Shown in pieces: positions 13,409 to 23,816 of a stretch of 64,000 nucleotides of DNA (the first letter of the stretch is position 1; each line of letters begins with the position of its first letter). The notes under the pieces are model-generated. The model was not told the DNA's origin and did no database searches. It saw only the letters and a program-made list of their open reading frames with translations. This stretch comes from Gari tellinella. Taxonomy: Eukaryota; Mollusca; Bivalvia; Cardiida; Psammobiidae. Both the position numbers and the translations under genes were made by a program. Location of the stretch: assembly GCA_922989275.2 (NCBI GenBank), contig OV277856.1, forward strand, positions 83,595,038 through 83,659,037, read 5' to 3'.

Positions 13409-14031
13409 AGCTCACCTGACACAAAGTGTCAAGGTGAGCTATTGTGATCGCCCTGTGTCCGTCAGGCGTCAAACTTTTTCTTTAAAGATCTTCTTCTTGG
13501 AAACCACTGGGCCAATTTCTTCAAAACTTCATAGGATTGTTCCTTGTAGGGTACTCTCTCTGATTTCTTCAAATATAGGGCATTCAATTGAAATTGTGGT
13601 CGCCATGGCAACCAATTGAATTTTTTTTTTAAAAATCTTCTTGTCAAAAACTACAGGTCCGAATTGAAAATAATTTTACCAAAATGTGCCATTGGTGATC
13701 TTCTATCAGATTTATTAAAATATTTTTCCTATCTTAAAAAACATGGCCGCTTGTGGGTGGGCAGATTTTCCTTATATGGCTATATAGTGAATAAATCTTC
13801 TTGTCTGAAACCGCTAGTCCGATTTAAAAGTAATTTCACACAAGTGATCCATGGGTGACCCTCTACCAGAATTCTTAAAATAATCTTCCTAGCTCAAACA
13901 TGGCCGCCAGAGGGTGGGGATGAATTTACCAATGATGGCTTATTGTGAAAACTTTACCATTACTGGTTCATTACCATGACAGTAACCATGGGTACCAGGT
14001 CAGCGATTTAGGGCCATATGCGGCTCTTGTT
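13409..14031. mobile_element. Hairpin/tandem-repeat element, family B, short copy
   Basis: The hairpin at 13409-13440 (AGCTCACCTGACAC, AAA, GTGTCAAGGTGAGCT) is followed by GTGTCCGTCAGGCGTC and about three diverged core units containing AATCTTCTTGTC and ATGGCCGC. The right end is GTACCAGGTCAGCGATTTAG, GGCCATATGCGGC, then CTCTTGTT. It is nested inside the large 6212-17388 element. Confidence 0.7.
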
Positions 14032-15269
14032 AGTTTTAAGTCAAATATTGAGTACCCGCAGATATTGTTTAAAACAAAAATAGCTATTTATAGTGAATTG
14101 CCAATAATGCGTGCAATATCACGTATTTTATATCAAACATACTTTTTTTATTTTTAAAACTTTTTTTTCACGTGTTCCTGTTTTTGATCCACCTGAGTGT
14201 GTGAAATTATCAACAGGTTCTATCATGACAATAAAATGTCTTTCTTCATCATCAAACCACCTCTAAGAAGACCAAGAATCACTGGTCATTTTGGTAAAAA
14301 GCTCTTTTGACCGAGATTTCCGCAAACTTCAAATACGACTGAATATCGTCAGTAGTTGTTTCTCGTTTTCAAACTAGTTTTTAATGAAGTGGTTGAGTTA
14401 TCTGCCAACATCGAAATAATGACAACTTGTAGGAACAATTATGATAGGATGTTACTTTATGTAGATATTTGCTTAAGATTACCTGCTGATTTCTTTTTGT
14501 TTTGTTTTGTTTTGATTACCTGCTGAAAATTCCTTTTGGAAATAGTGTGTCACTACCATACTCAATGCGTTTCGAAGACTACTCGTATAGCATCTCCTAG
14601 TAGACATTTACCAGGATTGTTTTTAGTCATGGATCTAGGACGGACATTTAGTCCTACTACGGAGTCAACTTTTAAAGAATCCCTGTTTATTTTGTTTGTT
14701 TTATATATACTTATATGAGCGACAACTCAATGGTATTGTTTTACAATGACTCCAATGAACAGTATACATATAAGTATCGTCTTTCTCATCCACTGGAGGC
14801 CATGTTTTATATGGTTAACTTTAGAGAATGAATTGTCTTATCAAGAATATGATGAAACCGACCAAAATAGGATCGAATTTTCGCATGAACGGGCAATGTT
14901 TTCATTACATGTTCTGTACCTAAATTCTCTAGATAATGCTCATGTTTAGCCACATGGCAAGATTATTTTTTATTTAAAAGACAAAAACATAACACGTAAC
15001 GTGATTTAAACATACATGTAATTGCTTTTTTAAATACTATACAAATTTAGAGATGAATTAGGGATATGAAAACGTTCTTGCTTTTCTACCTTATGTCTCT
15101 ATTTGGCAATATAGGAAAACATTCAATAAAATATATTCAAAAGGTAGCAATTTATGAAACTGTTCAAACTATTTAGATAATGAAGCAAAATGCACATGTA
15201 CGTGCATGATGAAACTTGGAAAAATGAATTCGAGTTATCGTGTTAGCAAGCCGAATAGACAGATATATG
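14032..15269. other. Non-coding, unassigned
   Basis: AT-rich; no exon, RNA gene or repeat boundary that I can support. Confidence 0.5.
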
Positions 15270-16790
15270 TTGTTTATCAGACAGACGGACGAACAATACT
15301 GCCTTACTTCCACATTAAATGTCCCGTCTTTGAATTAATAACTTTGGTACAAAGTCAACCAAGGATCATTAATTTTGTGTAATATTATATTGAAAGAGGG
15401 ATAGAAATGTCTCTTAAAACTAGTTTAACATGTTTCACCAAAGTCATGTAAGGAAAACTAACCCCACCCACTGGCAGGTATATATTTGTACTATAGAAAA
15501 CATACATGTAACTATATATTTGTATACTAAATCCAGTAGAAAGTTACCCAAAAATAACAAGTGTAAAATTATATAAGATAGGTAACAAGGGGGTATCTGA
15601 CAACATTTAGTAGCATGTCACAACTTATATTTAAATCGGTCTGGTAGTGTCTGAAAATGATAGTTTTTACGTTTGTTTCTTTTGGTTCCAATGATCCTAT
15701 AAATAATAAGGAATTGTTTCCTTACCCAATGGCAGCAATGTCTTATGAGCCTGAAAAAACATTTTTTGAAAATATTGAAGTGGGTCACTAGTGGATTTTT
15801 TGTATTAAAACAAATCAGAGCAAAGGTTCCAGACAATAATATTATTCAAGTGTGTTTCATTTGGTTGTCCCCTATGACCATATGAGGAAAGTTTACCCTA
15901 CCCACCGGCAACCATGTTAGATAAGCTAAGAGAAACCTTTTCAAAGAATATTGAAGTTGGTCACTAGTGGATCATTTGTATTAAAACAAATCAGAGCAGA
16001 AATTTCAGACAAGAACATCATCAAAGTTGGTATCATTTGGTTGCTATAACCAAATAAGGAAATCTTACCCCACCCACTGGCGGCCTTATGTTTTTAAGCT
16101 AAGAACATTATTTGAAAAATTATAGAAATACGTCACTAGTGGATCATATGTGTAGAAGAAATCACCATAATGGCTCCAGACAAAATTATTTTCAAAGGTT
16201 GTTTCTTTTGGTAGTTATGGCCATATAAGGAAAACTTTTCCCACCCACTGGCGGCCATGTTTTATGAGCTTAGAAAAACAGTGCAAGAATTATGGAAGTA
16301 TGCAACTAATGAAAGTTAATCATGTTTATAAGAAATAATCATATCAGCACAGAAGTTTCAGACAAGAAGATGTTTAAAGTTTGTTTCTTTTGGTTGCAAT
16401 GGCCATATTTCCCCACCCACATGCGACCATGATTGATAAGCTAAGATAAAAATTACAAAGAATAATTAATAAAGGTCACTAGAGGATCATTTGCGTAAAA
16501 TAACATATCAACATAGAGGTCCCATACAAGCAGAGTGTTAAAAATTGATTCATTTGGTTGTTATGGCAATATCAGAGAATTTTACCCCACCCACTGACTG
16601 CCGTGATTTTCAAGCGAGGCAAATAATTTCAAAATATCTAATCTATGGTTATTCATTTATTATAAATAATTATATAAAATTAAAATCAGACCAAAAATTT
16701 CTTAAAAAATGAGTTTTTAAGATTTTTTCAATTGGTTGCTATGGCAACGACAATTTTAGTTACATAATCTTCATTTCACAAAATTTGATA
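15270..16790. repeat. Tandem core repeats of a Helentron/pearl-like element
   Basis: It begins with an ACAGACGGACG tract (about 15280), followed by about seven diverged units of roughly 170-180 bp. Each unit holds CCCACCCACTGGCGGCCATG and GGTCACTAGTGGATCATTTG. The terminal hairpin and CTTGTT end are not visible, so this is either a decayed element or the core alone. Short frames here are repeat shadows. Confidence 0.6.
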
Positions 16791-17515
16791 GAGCATTGTC
16801 CAAGAAGCATATATATGAAATTTTAATGAAATTGGCCAAACAGTTTCTATTCAGGACTTCTTTAAAGACGGTTGGCGCACAACATTCTATTTTATTTACC
16901 CACGGCAAGGGCAATAACTCTGGCAAAAAAGATTTAAGTATAACTCAATTAGCAAATTTACAACAACATGTCATGTTGAACCATTTTGGGTAGTTTTAAC
17001 AAATTACAGGCAGAAACCTATGAGGAGTGGACGTTTAGTCATTTAAAAAGCATTTATTTACTGACGTCAAGGGCCATAACTCTTGTAAATTTTGACCATT
17101 CAGTACAACAAGCATAAAAATCATAGATGTTTCGTCAAATAGATCATTTCTCACCATAAAAACATAGATATAGACACAACAAATTGTTTTCTATCATATC
17201 TATAAGCAAAAAGATAAAAACATCTAAAATTGGAGTCCGCCATTTTGAAAAATGGCCGCCATTTTCGCTACAGGAGGAATTGAGCTGGGGTCCCGTTTTT
17301 AAATGACATTGTAGGTGCTAGGTGAACTATGTGCCAAATTTCATAGGTGTATCAAAAAATGCACGATTTTTTGCTTATCCTCCGGACTATAGTGTATATA
17401 CTCATTTAAATACTTTAAATTCATTACCAGTATAAATGTTTCATTTTGCTTTACTGCAAATTGTTGAGACAAAATCTCTAGTATCAGAATGGCAAAGCTT
17501 TCATAGCCCCTTTTT
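16791..17515. repeat. Right terminal region of the large element
   Basis: 17225-17388 is the inverted counterpart of 6938-7100, with AAAATGGCCGCCATTTTC and GGGGTCCCGTTTTTAAATG. The part before 17225 is unassigned. 17394-17515 lies outside the element and shows nothing. Confidence 0.55.
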
Positions 17516-17829
17516 AGCTCACCTGGCACGAAGTGCCAAGGTGAGCTTTTAGGATCGCTGGATGTCCGTCGGAATGTCGGTTTGAGAGGTTTCCGAATGA
17601 AAGAAGTTGTGCATGCATACACAATAAGTTCAATGATCAGTTGTTAATGACAGGTAGTTGTTAAATGCAGGGAAAAGTCAATGCATTACTTTTGTCCTGC
17701 ATTAATCAGTCACCTGTCCCTTAAGCTTTGTATATCACTTCGTTTACAGATTTGTTCGCATGTAGAGTATGTGTTTTTGACCGGGAATTTGTCCGATGTT
17801 TAGACAGTTCCGGTATCTAAGAGTCTGGT
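17516..17829. repeat. Truncated family A element end
   Basis: A complete hairpin (17516-17547, AGCTCACCTGGCAC ... GTGCCAAGGTGAGCT) is followed by ATCGCTGGATGTCCGTCGG. The expected core is then lost. 17640-17760 contains CACCTGTCCCTTAAGC, a phrase like that of the mariner MITE near 830-850. Confidence 0.6.
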
Positions 17830-19361
17830 TTTCCGTCCGTCGTCCGTAGTACGTCGTACGTCGTCCGTCCACATTTTCAAACAACATCTCCTCTGAAACC
17901 ACTAATCCGATTTCAACCAAACTTTATCAGAAGCATCAGTGACAAGGGGGAACGAAATCTTGTTCAAAGTTTTTGGCTAGAGTTATTCCCCTTGCTGTGG
18001 GACTAGATTTTCTAACATGACTGTATAGACAACTTTTAATGCATAAGAAAATCTTAAAAAATCTTCTTCTCAGAAACCCAAAGGCCCAGTCCTTTGATAT
18101 TTGGTATGTATCATTACCTTATGATCTTCTACCAAGATTGTTCAAAGTTTGACCCTGGGGTTAAAAATGGCCCCACCCTGGGGCTTATCAGTTTTTCTTA
18201 GGAAAACCTTTAAAAATCTTCTCCTCAGAAACTGTATGGCCTAGATCATTAATATTTGACATGTAGCTTTGCCATATGGTCCTCGTCCAAGAATGTTCAA
18301 ATTATGACCTCCGGGTCAAAATTGGCCCCGCCCCGGGGCTTATCAGTTTTACATAGACTTATATAGGAAAACCTTTAAAAATCTTCTTCTCTGAAACTGT
18401 AAGGCCCAGATCTTTAATATTCGACATAAAGCTTTGCCTTGTGGTCCTCTACAAAGATTGTTCAAATAATGACCCCCGGGCCAAAAATGGCCCCGCCCTC
18501 GGGCTTATCAGTTTTTCCTAGGAAAACCTTTAAAAATCTTCTTCTCTGAAACTGTAAGGCCTAGATCACTTATATTTAACATGTAGCTTTGCCTTATAGA
18601 CCTCTACCAAAATTGTTCAAATTATAACCCCTGGGTCAAAATTGGCCCCGTCCCGGGGCTTATCAGTTTTACATAGACTTATATGGGAAACCCTTTAAAA
18701 ATTGTCTTCTCTTAAACTGTATGGCCTAGATCTTTAATATTTGACATATAGCTTTGCCTTGTGGTCCTCTACCAAGACTGTTCAAATTATGACCCCCGGG
18801 CCAAAAATTGCCACGCCCTCGGGCGTATTAGTTTTTTATAGGAAAACCTTTAAAAATCTTCTTCTCTGAAACCGTAAGGCCAAGATCATTTATATTTGAC
18901 ATGTAGCTTTGCCCTATGGTACTCTACCAAGATTGTTCAAATTATGACCCCTTGATCAAATTTGGCCCCGCCCCGGGGCTTATCAGTTTTACATAGACAT
19001 ATATAGGAAAACCTTTGAGAATCTTCTACTCTGAAACTGTAAGTCCCAGATCTTTAATATTTGACATATAGCTTTGCCTTGTGGTTCCCTACCAAGTGTG
19101 TTCAAATTATGACACCTGGGTCAAAATTGGTCCCACCCAGGGGCTTATCAGGTTTTATAGGAAAACCTTAAAAAATCTTCTTCTCTTAAACCGTAAGGTC
19201 CAGATCATTAATATCTGACATGTAGCTTTGCATTGTGGTCCTCTACCAAGATCAAATTATGGCACCTGGGTCATAGCTATATCAAAATGTTGTCTTGCCC
19301 AGTCAGATTCTATGGTACAATGTCCTCAGGTGAGGGAAATGTGACCCTCTGGGTCTCTTGT
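17830..19361. mobile_element. Tandem-repeat element with GGCCCCGCCCCGGGGC motifs
   Basis: It starts with a CCGTCCGTCGTCC tract followed by TACGTCGTACGTCGTCC, then about eight units of roughly 165-170 bp. The units contain TAAAAATCTTCTTCTCTGAA, TTCAAATTATGACCCC and the GC-rich palindrome GGCCCCGCCCCGGGGC. It ends GACCCTCTGGGTCTCTTGT. The layout matches the other Helentron/pearl-like elements, but the terminal hairpin is not seen here. A close relative with the hairpin lies at 61192-62700. Confidence 0.65.
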
Positions 19362-19681
19362 ATTGCATTGCGTTTGCGTTTCGTATGCATTTAAACAGGA
19401 AAGAATAACGTCTTATCCACTGAACAATAGCATAATGCATGAAATATCTGATTCGTGGTGTTAATGACGTCATCGACTTTAGAACAACCAGACCCTTTAC
19501 GAAGACGGCTTAACATTGACAACTACATACAAAGATTATCGTTTCAGAGCAATTACTTCAAAAGCAGTACCCCTACATGTACTGGTCAGTGTTTATAGTC
19601 ATGTTGTTTAAAGTTAGACATAAAATCTAGCATTTCTCCACCAAATATTGGTTATTTCAAACCATCTGTTTTCCCGTTTCC
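19362..19681. other. Non-coding, unassigned
   Basis: About 320 bp between the repeat and the 3' end of the F-box-like frame on the minus strand. I see no clear AATAAA polyadenylation signal for that frame. Confidence 0.4.
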
Positions 19682-20593
19682 TTAAATGAAGCAAAGCCAC
19701 GGACCATCGCGGATTTTTTTATTATATTCTTTATAGCTGCAACTAAACCACTGCTTCTTCCAGCTGCTCGCATTATTCGGCGTAACCATCGGAGCTATGT
19801 GTATTTCTGGTAATGGTATAGCACTTAATATATGCCGGAACATTTGGTTCACATGTACCAGATTGTATCTTGAACTGGGGTCTTGGCCAATCCGGCATCT
19901 AATAATTTGTGTCCAAATTTCAACCGGAAGTATAGGTAGACTTCTTTCAACATAATCTAGATCGACATCAATGTCACCCTGATCTACAATACCATCCCTG
20001 TTTATCTCTCCAGCATTACCCTCTCTGTTTATCTCTTCATCTTCGCCATCCCCGTCCATCTCTTCACATTTGCCCTCTCTGGCTATCTCTTTATCTTTAC
20101 CATCCCTGTTTATATCTTCATTTTTGCCCTCTCTGTCTATCTCTTCATATTCACCATCCCTGTTTATCTCCCCATCATTACCCTCTTTGTCTATCTCTTT
20201 ACCTTTGCCGTCTCTGTCTATCTCTTTAACTTCACTTTCTCTGCCCATCTCTTCACCATCTCTGTCTCTCACTTTATCAACACCATCCCTGTCAATTGCT
20301 TCACTTTTATCCTCGTTGTCTATCTCTTCATCGTCATTTTCTCTGTCTATCACGTTATCATCACAATTACTGTTAATCTCTTCATTTTTGCACCCTCTGC
20401 TTATCTCGTCATCTTCACTTTCTCTGTCCGACTCTTCGGCTTCAATGTCTCTGTCTATCTCTTCATCCTTTCTTTCTCTGTGTATCTCTTCATTTTCAGC
20501 ATCTCTGTCTAGCTCTTCATCTTCACTTTCCCTGTCTATCTCTTCATGAGATTCATGAGATGCAAACGCATGCCAATTATGAAGTAATTCTAT
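19682..20593 (-). CDS. Acidic 9-residue repeat / F-box-like protein, 5' end undefined
   Basis: The frame is open from 20593 down to a TAA at 19682-19684, about 300 codons. The first in-frame ATG is at 20246-20248, giving 188 residues. No upstream in-frame ATG exists before the stop at 20594-20596, so a spliced or lost 5' end is likely. The N-terminal part is an array of 9-residue units alternating around EEIDREGK and GEINRDGK, very acidic and hydrophilic. The last 95 residues are unique. Within them, about 19826-19936 reads LPVEIWTQIIRCRIGQ and then a VNQMFRHIL tail. That spacing (LPxEIWxxII ... LxxVNxxFRxIL) is what F-boxes show, and F-box proteins act as substrate receptors of SCF ubiquitin ligases. 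No substrate-binding domain follows, and the protein ends 47 residues later in GPWLCFI. Upstream sequence (20594-20760) is a dispersed repeat, so this may be a remnant. The antisense 159-residue Ser-rich frame is its shadow. Confidence 0.45.
   Translation of the reverse strand: MELLHNWHAFASHESHEEIDRESEDEELDRDAENEEIHRERKDEEIDRDIEAEESDRESEDDEISRGCKNEEINSNCDDNVIDRENDDEEIDNEDKSEAIDRDGVDKVRDRDGEEMGRESEVKEIDRDGKGKEIDKEGNDGEINRDGEYEEIDREGKNEDINRDGKDKEIAREGKCEEMDGDGEDEEINREGNAGEINRDGIVDQGDIDVDLDYVERSLPILPVEIWTQIIRCRIGQDPSSRYNLVHVNQMFRHILSAIPLPEIHIAPMVTPNNASSWKKQWFSCSYKEYNKKIRDGPWLCFI
19978..20545. repeat. 27-bp coding minisatellite (about 21 units)
   Basis: CTCTGTCTATCTCTTCATCT-type units recur every 27 bp and alternate in a 54-bp higher-order pattern: EIDREG and EINRDG on the minus strand. 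The period is a multiple of three and no unit carries a stop in the minus frame, so length changes in whole units would keep that frame open. Confidence 0.75.
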
Positions 20594-20829
20594 CTACTAG
20601 CTCAAAAGTTATGACATTCACCTAAATATTTGACCTTCAAGGACGACCTTGACCTTGACATGCCTCCATTCAAAATGTGCAGCCCCATGAGATACAAATA
20701 CATGCCATTTATGAAGCTTTTATTTGTACTGTCTTATTTCACATTCAAATAACTCAACTATATTCACTGTGTTGCGTGCCGGAAACACTTATATAATTAC
20801 TTAATATATGCATGCTATTAAATACCAGC
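20594..20829. repeat. Dispersed repeat fragment with GACCTTGACCTTGAC
   Basis: ATGAGATACAAATACATGCC at 20688 repeats the sequence at 20557 (ATGAGATGCAAACGCATGCC), about 131 bp apart, and GACCTTGACCTTGACATG lies between them. This looks like the core of another tandem-repeat element abutting the F-box-like frame. Confidence 0.45.
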
Positions 20830-21011
20830 CTATGTAAAAACTTTTTTTTAAATTTTTTTGTTTGTTCAAATCATGTTGAATCAAATTTCCAGATGCCGGT
20901 TTTCGACATGATTTGAAATTTTTTTTAAAATTATGTTGTTTTTTTCAAATCATGTCGACTGTGAAAACATGATTTGAAAAAAAATTTTCAAATTAGAATT
21001 TTTTTCAAATC
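20830..21011. repeat. AT-rich direct/inverted repeats of CATGATTTGAAAA
   Basis: The motif TTTTTCAAATCATG occurs at least three times on the plus strand, and its inverse CATGATTTGAAAAA occurs twice, within 180 bp. The region ends exactly where LINE homology starts at 21012. Confidence 0.6.
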
Positions 21012-21577
21012 ATGCCGCTACAGAGCTCTACTATCAGGGTAAAGACAGCATGGGGAAAATTCAGAGAACTCCTGCCCATCCTGACATCTAGAGCCATACC
21101 TGTTGCCACCAGAGGGAAAGTCTATGACAGCTGCATCAGAAGTGTCATTCTGTATGGAAGTGAATGTTGGGCACTCTCTCAGTCCTCACTCTCTAGACTC
21201 CGTCGGAACGATAGGGCCATGATCAGATGGATCTGCCATGTAAAACCAGACCAAACCCAGCATGTTAGGTCAGAGACCTTACTTGAGACATTGGCCATCC
21301 AACCGCTGGACGTTATACTTAGGGTTAACAGACTACGTTGGTTTGGACATGTTGAAAGAAGCAGTGGACCAATCAACTCATGCATCTGAAAGTCGCCAGT
21401 CATAAGAAAACCGGACGCCCAAAGAAGACCTGGAGAGAAACCATCAGGCAAGACCGTGTACAGTGGCAGATGGTGAAGGTGGACCCCCACGACCGTGATC
21501 ACTGGAGACGATGTATTAAGACAGCCAGACAACGTCGAACCCCTGACGAAGGGAACACAGACGCTAAACTAGGATAG
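21012..21577 (+). pseudogene. LINE 3' end: C-terminal part of a reverse-transcriptase ORF
   Basis: The frame 21012-21389 carries the C-terminal block shared by many invertebrate non-LTR retrotransposons: VKTAWGKFRELLP, then RSVILYGSECW, RNDRAMIRWICHVKP and LRWFGHVERS. A frame change near 21385 leads to the final segment at 21380-21577, with TGRPKKTWRETIRQD and VDPHDRDHWRRC, ending in a stop. The catalytic palm is missing, so this is a 5'-truncated dead copy. It is followed at once by a GTGAGTGAGTGAGTGA tail (about 21575-21592). It is related to the copy at 57622-59285. Confidence 0.8.
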
Positions 21578-21592
21578 TGAGTGAGTGAGTGA
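21575..21592 (+). repeat. (GTGA)n LINE tail
   Basis: Short tandem GTGA directly after the LINE stop codon, the kind of 3' tail seen on RTE-like and related LINEs that end in simple repeats. Confidence 0.6.
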
Positions 21593-22546
21593 ACATCTCC
21601 TCCTAAACTACTGGATGGATTTTAACCAAACTTGGCAGGAATGATCCTTATATAGTCCTCTTTGAACGTTGTTCAAATATTTCCGATCCGTTGCATATCT
21701 AGGTCACAGGAGTTAAAAATAAGATTGTTTCAATAAAACTTTAAAAAAAATCTTCTTCTCTGAAACCACAGTACCCTGAGCTTAGATATTTGGCACAAAG
21801 CATCATCTACAGGTCCTCTATAAAGAATGTTCAAATTATGTCCCTAGGGTCAAAAATGGCCCCGCCCCAGAGGTCACACTTCAAATCAGTACAGGCTCTG
21901 TTGATGGTACTACCAGTATGGAAGTTTGGTGATCGATAAAGGCAAGACATGATATTTATATCAAGACACATAGATCTACTATAAGCTTTACTGTATAATA
22001 TTTCCGAAACAATGTCTTTAAATATCATTTAAATTTATCGAAATACTACGTTTAATGGCCAGCAACTTCGGTGTGTGGAAGTGCCAGTTTGCAAGAGTTT
22101 CTCGGAATTATTTCGAGATCAAGTACAGTTAATAAGTGAAACACTGACTTCTCCGCGTACGAAAAGAAATAAATCCATGCTAAATGTCATCTACACCCCA
22201 GTGTTCCGGCGGCTGGTTAAGCCATATTTAGCATTTTATGGCAAGATAATATCGGTGTGTTTGCAACCGGCTATTATAAAACCTTCCTATATGAAATTAT
22301 CCGAAATAAATGATGGTGTTTTTGCTGGACTAGATTAGCACGTTTATAGCTTCAAACAGATTTATGCACATATAAAACCAAATAACTGGTTAAGAAATAT
22401 ATGAGAGAACATTTTCCTTTATCTCAAAACAGTTCAGTCCCGAGATTACATCTTGCACCACACGTGATCAATATATTGAACCAGTTATTAGCATGACATG
22501 TTTTTTTTTAATCCTTATCATGCTACAGTAGTCTATATTGCCTTAA
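21593..22546. other. Core fragment of a family B element, then unassigned sequence
   Basis: 21593-21880 matches the core of the hairpin elements (CATCTCCTCCTAAACTACTG, CATATCTAGGTCACAGGAG, AAAATGGCCCCGCCCC). From about 21890 to 22546 nothing is recognisable; the 87-residue frame at 22075-22338 has no domain and no splice context that I can support. Confidence 0.5.
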
Positions 22547-22679
22547 CCCCTTCACTGCCGTGACGTCATCAATTAAAAAGAATGTCGTCTGCTTTTGTTT
22601 CTAAAATTTACGCGGCGTCTGATCAGGATTCAAACTGTTTGCAAATTACTCATGCACTCGGGATAAGGCAGTGAAGGGG
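22547..22679. mobile_element. 133-bp TTAA-flanked MITE
   Basis: The ends CCCCTTCACTGCC and GGCAGTGAAGGGG are perfect inverted repeats flanked by TTAA (22543-22546, 22680-22683). The interior contains GCGGCGTCTGATCAGGATTC followed by AAACTGTTTGCAAA, half of the palindrome common in this window. PiggyBac-type by ends and target. Confidence 0.8.
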
Positions 22680-22683
22680 TTAA

Positions 22684-23628
22684 AATTCACCAGCAAAATT
22701 ATTCGAAATTAACCCTTATCCTGTCGTTATATCATCTACTTTGAAATTATCAAAGTGAATGTGTGAATGAATATAATATAGAATACAGCAAGTTTCAAGA
22801 AGATAAAGTTTTGAATGTAAAACAGATATTAATTTGCTTGTGTGATTGTATATTTTGAATCTTAGCTTTAGACTAAAACAGTTTGTGCAGCATGCGAAGC
22901 TTTAAGCTTTAAGCTTTAATTCCCTTGACTATAATATGTGTGAACAATCTTTGATGTGGGACATAAACAGAAATAATTATAAATATTTGGAAATGGGGAA
23001 CACGATGAGAATCAGGTTTAATAGAAATGGATGCATATAGTTGTAATTGTTCTCGATCTGCATATATGTTCACAATGACCCCCGTTTAACAGCAATTGCA
23101 TAAAAACAAAACTTGTTTTTAAATTGACAAAACTTCTAAAGCTTTAATAAAATTTACTAAAGATGCCTTATGAATTTTGAATGTGACTGAGGATAATACA
23201 AACGTTTCATAATATTGCAGAAGTTCATATTCAACACATTATTCTGCATTTATATGCTGTATTTAAATAGGTATACACGATGGAGGTAAACTGTACAAGA
23301 TGTAGAACTTCTCTCCCGTCTTTTCGATTGTGTCTATTCTTAAAGTTCACCGAGACGTTTCAGCAAAAATATACTCTTGTGTCCACGGAGCTAAATATAA
23401 CAGATATACAGTACATATAGTATTAAACTTCCACAAGTAGAAGGAAAGTGGTGAGTTTTAATAAAGGAATAATTGTATAATACTTTTACACGCTTGACTG
23501 AAATATCAAAGGTTAATGTCACGTTCTGCAGTCCATCAACAGTGTATGTCTGTGTCACCTTAGCAGAGGATGTACATTTATATGTTAACAGTTAGTATGT
23601 ATGGTGACATTACAATGCAGTGTATACA
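22684..23628. other. Non-coding, unassigned
   Basis: AT-rich; AAGCTTTAAGCTTTAAGCTTT near 22898 is a tiny tandem. No exon seen. Confidence 0.5.
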
Positions 23629-23816
23629 CAGGCCTACCATAATTTCAAAAAAAAAATCCTAAGATTTTCCAAAATTTTGATTTTAAAGCGCGATTTTCAA
23701 AATCGCGCCTTTGTAGGCGCGATTCCCAAAAGCGCGCTTTTTAATCGAAAATCTTTATTTGTGCGCTTTTGTATTTAAAAGTTTAAAACCATCTTTTCAA
23801 ATATAAATCACACCAT

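Larger units (their letters stand above)
6212..17388. mobile_element. Large composite element with AGTCCGGAGG inverted ends and ATAGT flanks
   Basis: The left edge reads AGTCCGGAGG at 6212 and the right edge ends CCTCCGGACT at 17388. ATAGT sits directly outside both (6207-6211 and 17389-17393). Homology continues inward: once the nested TTAA element at 6227-6933 is skipped, 6938-7100 (AATCGTGCAC, TTTGATACACCTATGAAA, AAAAACGGGACCCCAG) is the reverse complement of 17225-17380. Copies of a GGCCGCCATTTT palindrome recur near both ends. I read this as an 11-kb inverted-repeat element, or two element ends bracketing old sequence, into which other repeats later inserted. No transposase is recognisable inside. 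The 5-bp flank match could arise by chance about once in a thousand trials, but together with the terminal homology it is persuasive. Confidence 0.5.

Noticed and set aside
13061..13447. 128-residue hydrophobic frame
   Set aside because: Low-complexity Phe/Leu composition, no domain, and it ends inside the hairpin of a dispersed element.
15270..19361. CRISPR-like array because of regular repeats
   Set aside because: Units are 165-180 bp, diverged along their whole length, with no short constant repeat and variable spacer pattern, and the DNA is eukaryotic.
20070..20549. 159-residue Ser/Leu/Pro-rich plus-strand frame
   Set aside because: It is the antisense of the 27-bp minisatellite; the minus frame has a unique F-box-like tail, the plus frame has none.
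22075..22338. 87-residue frame with non-repetitive sequence
   Set aside because: No recognised domain, no homologous copy in the window and no convincing splice or start context; left unassigned.
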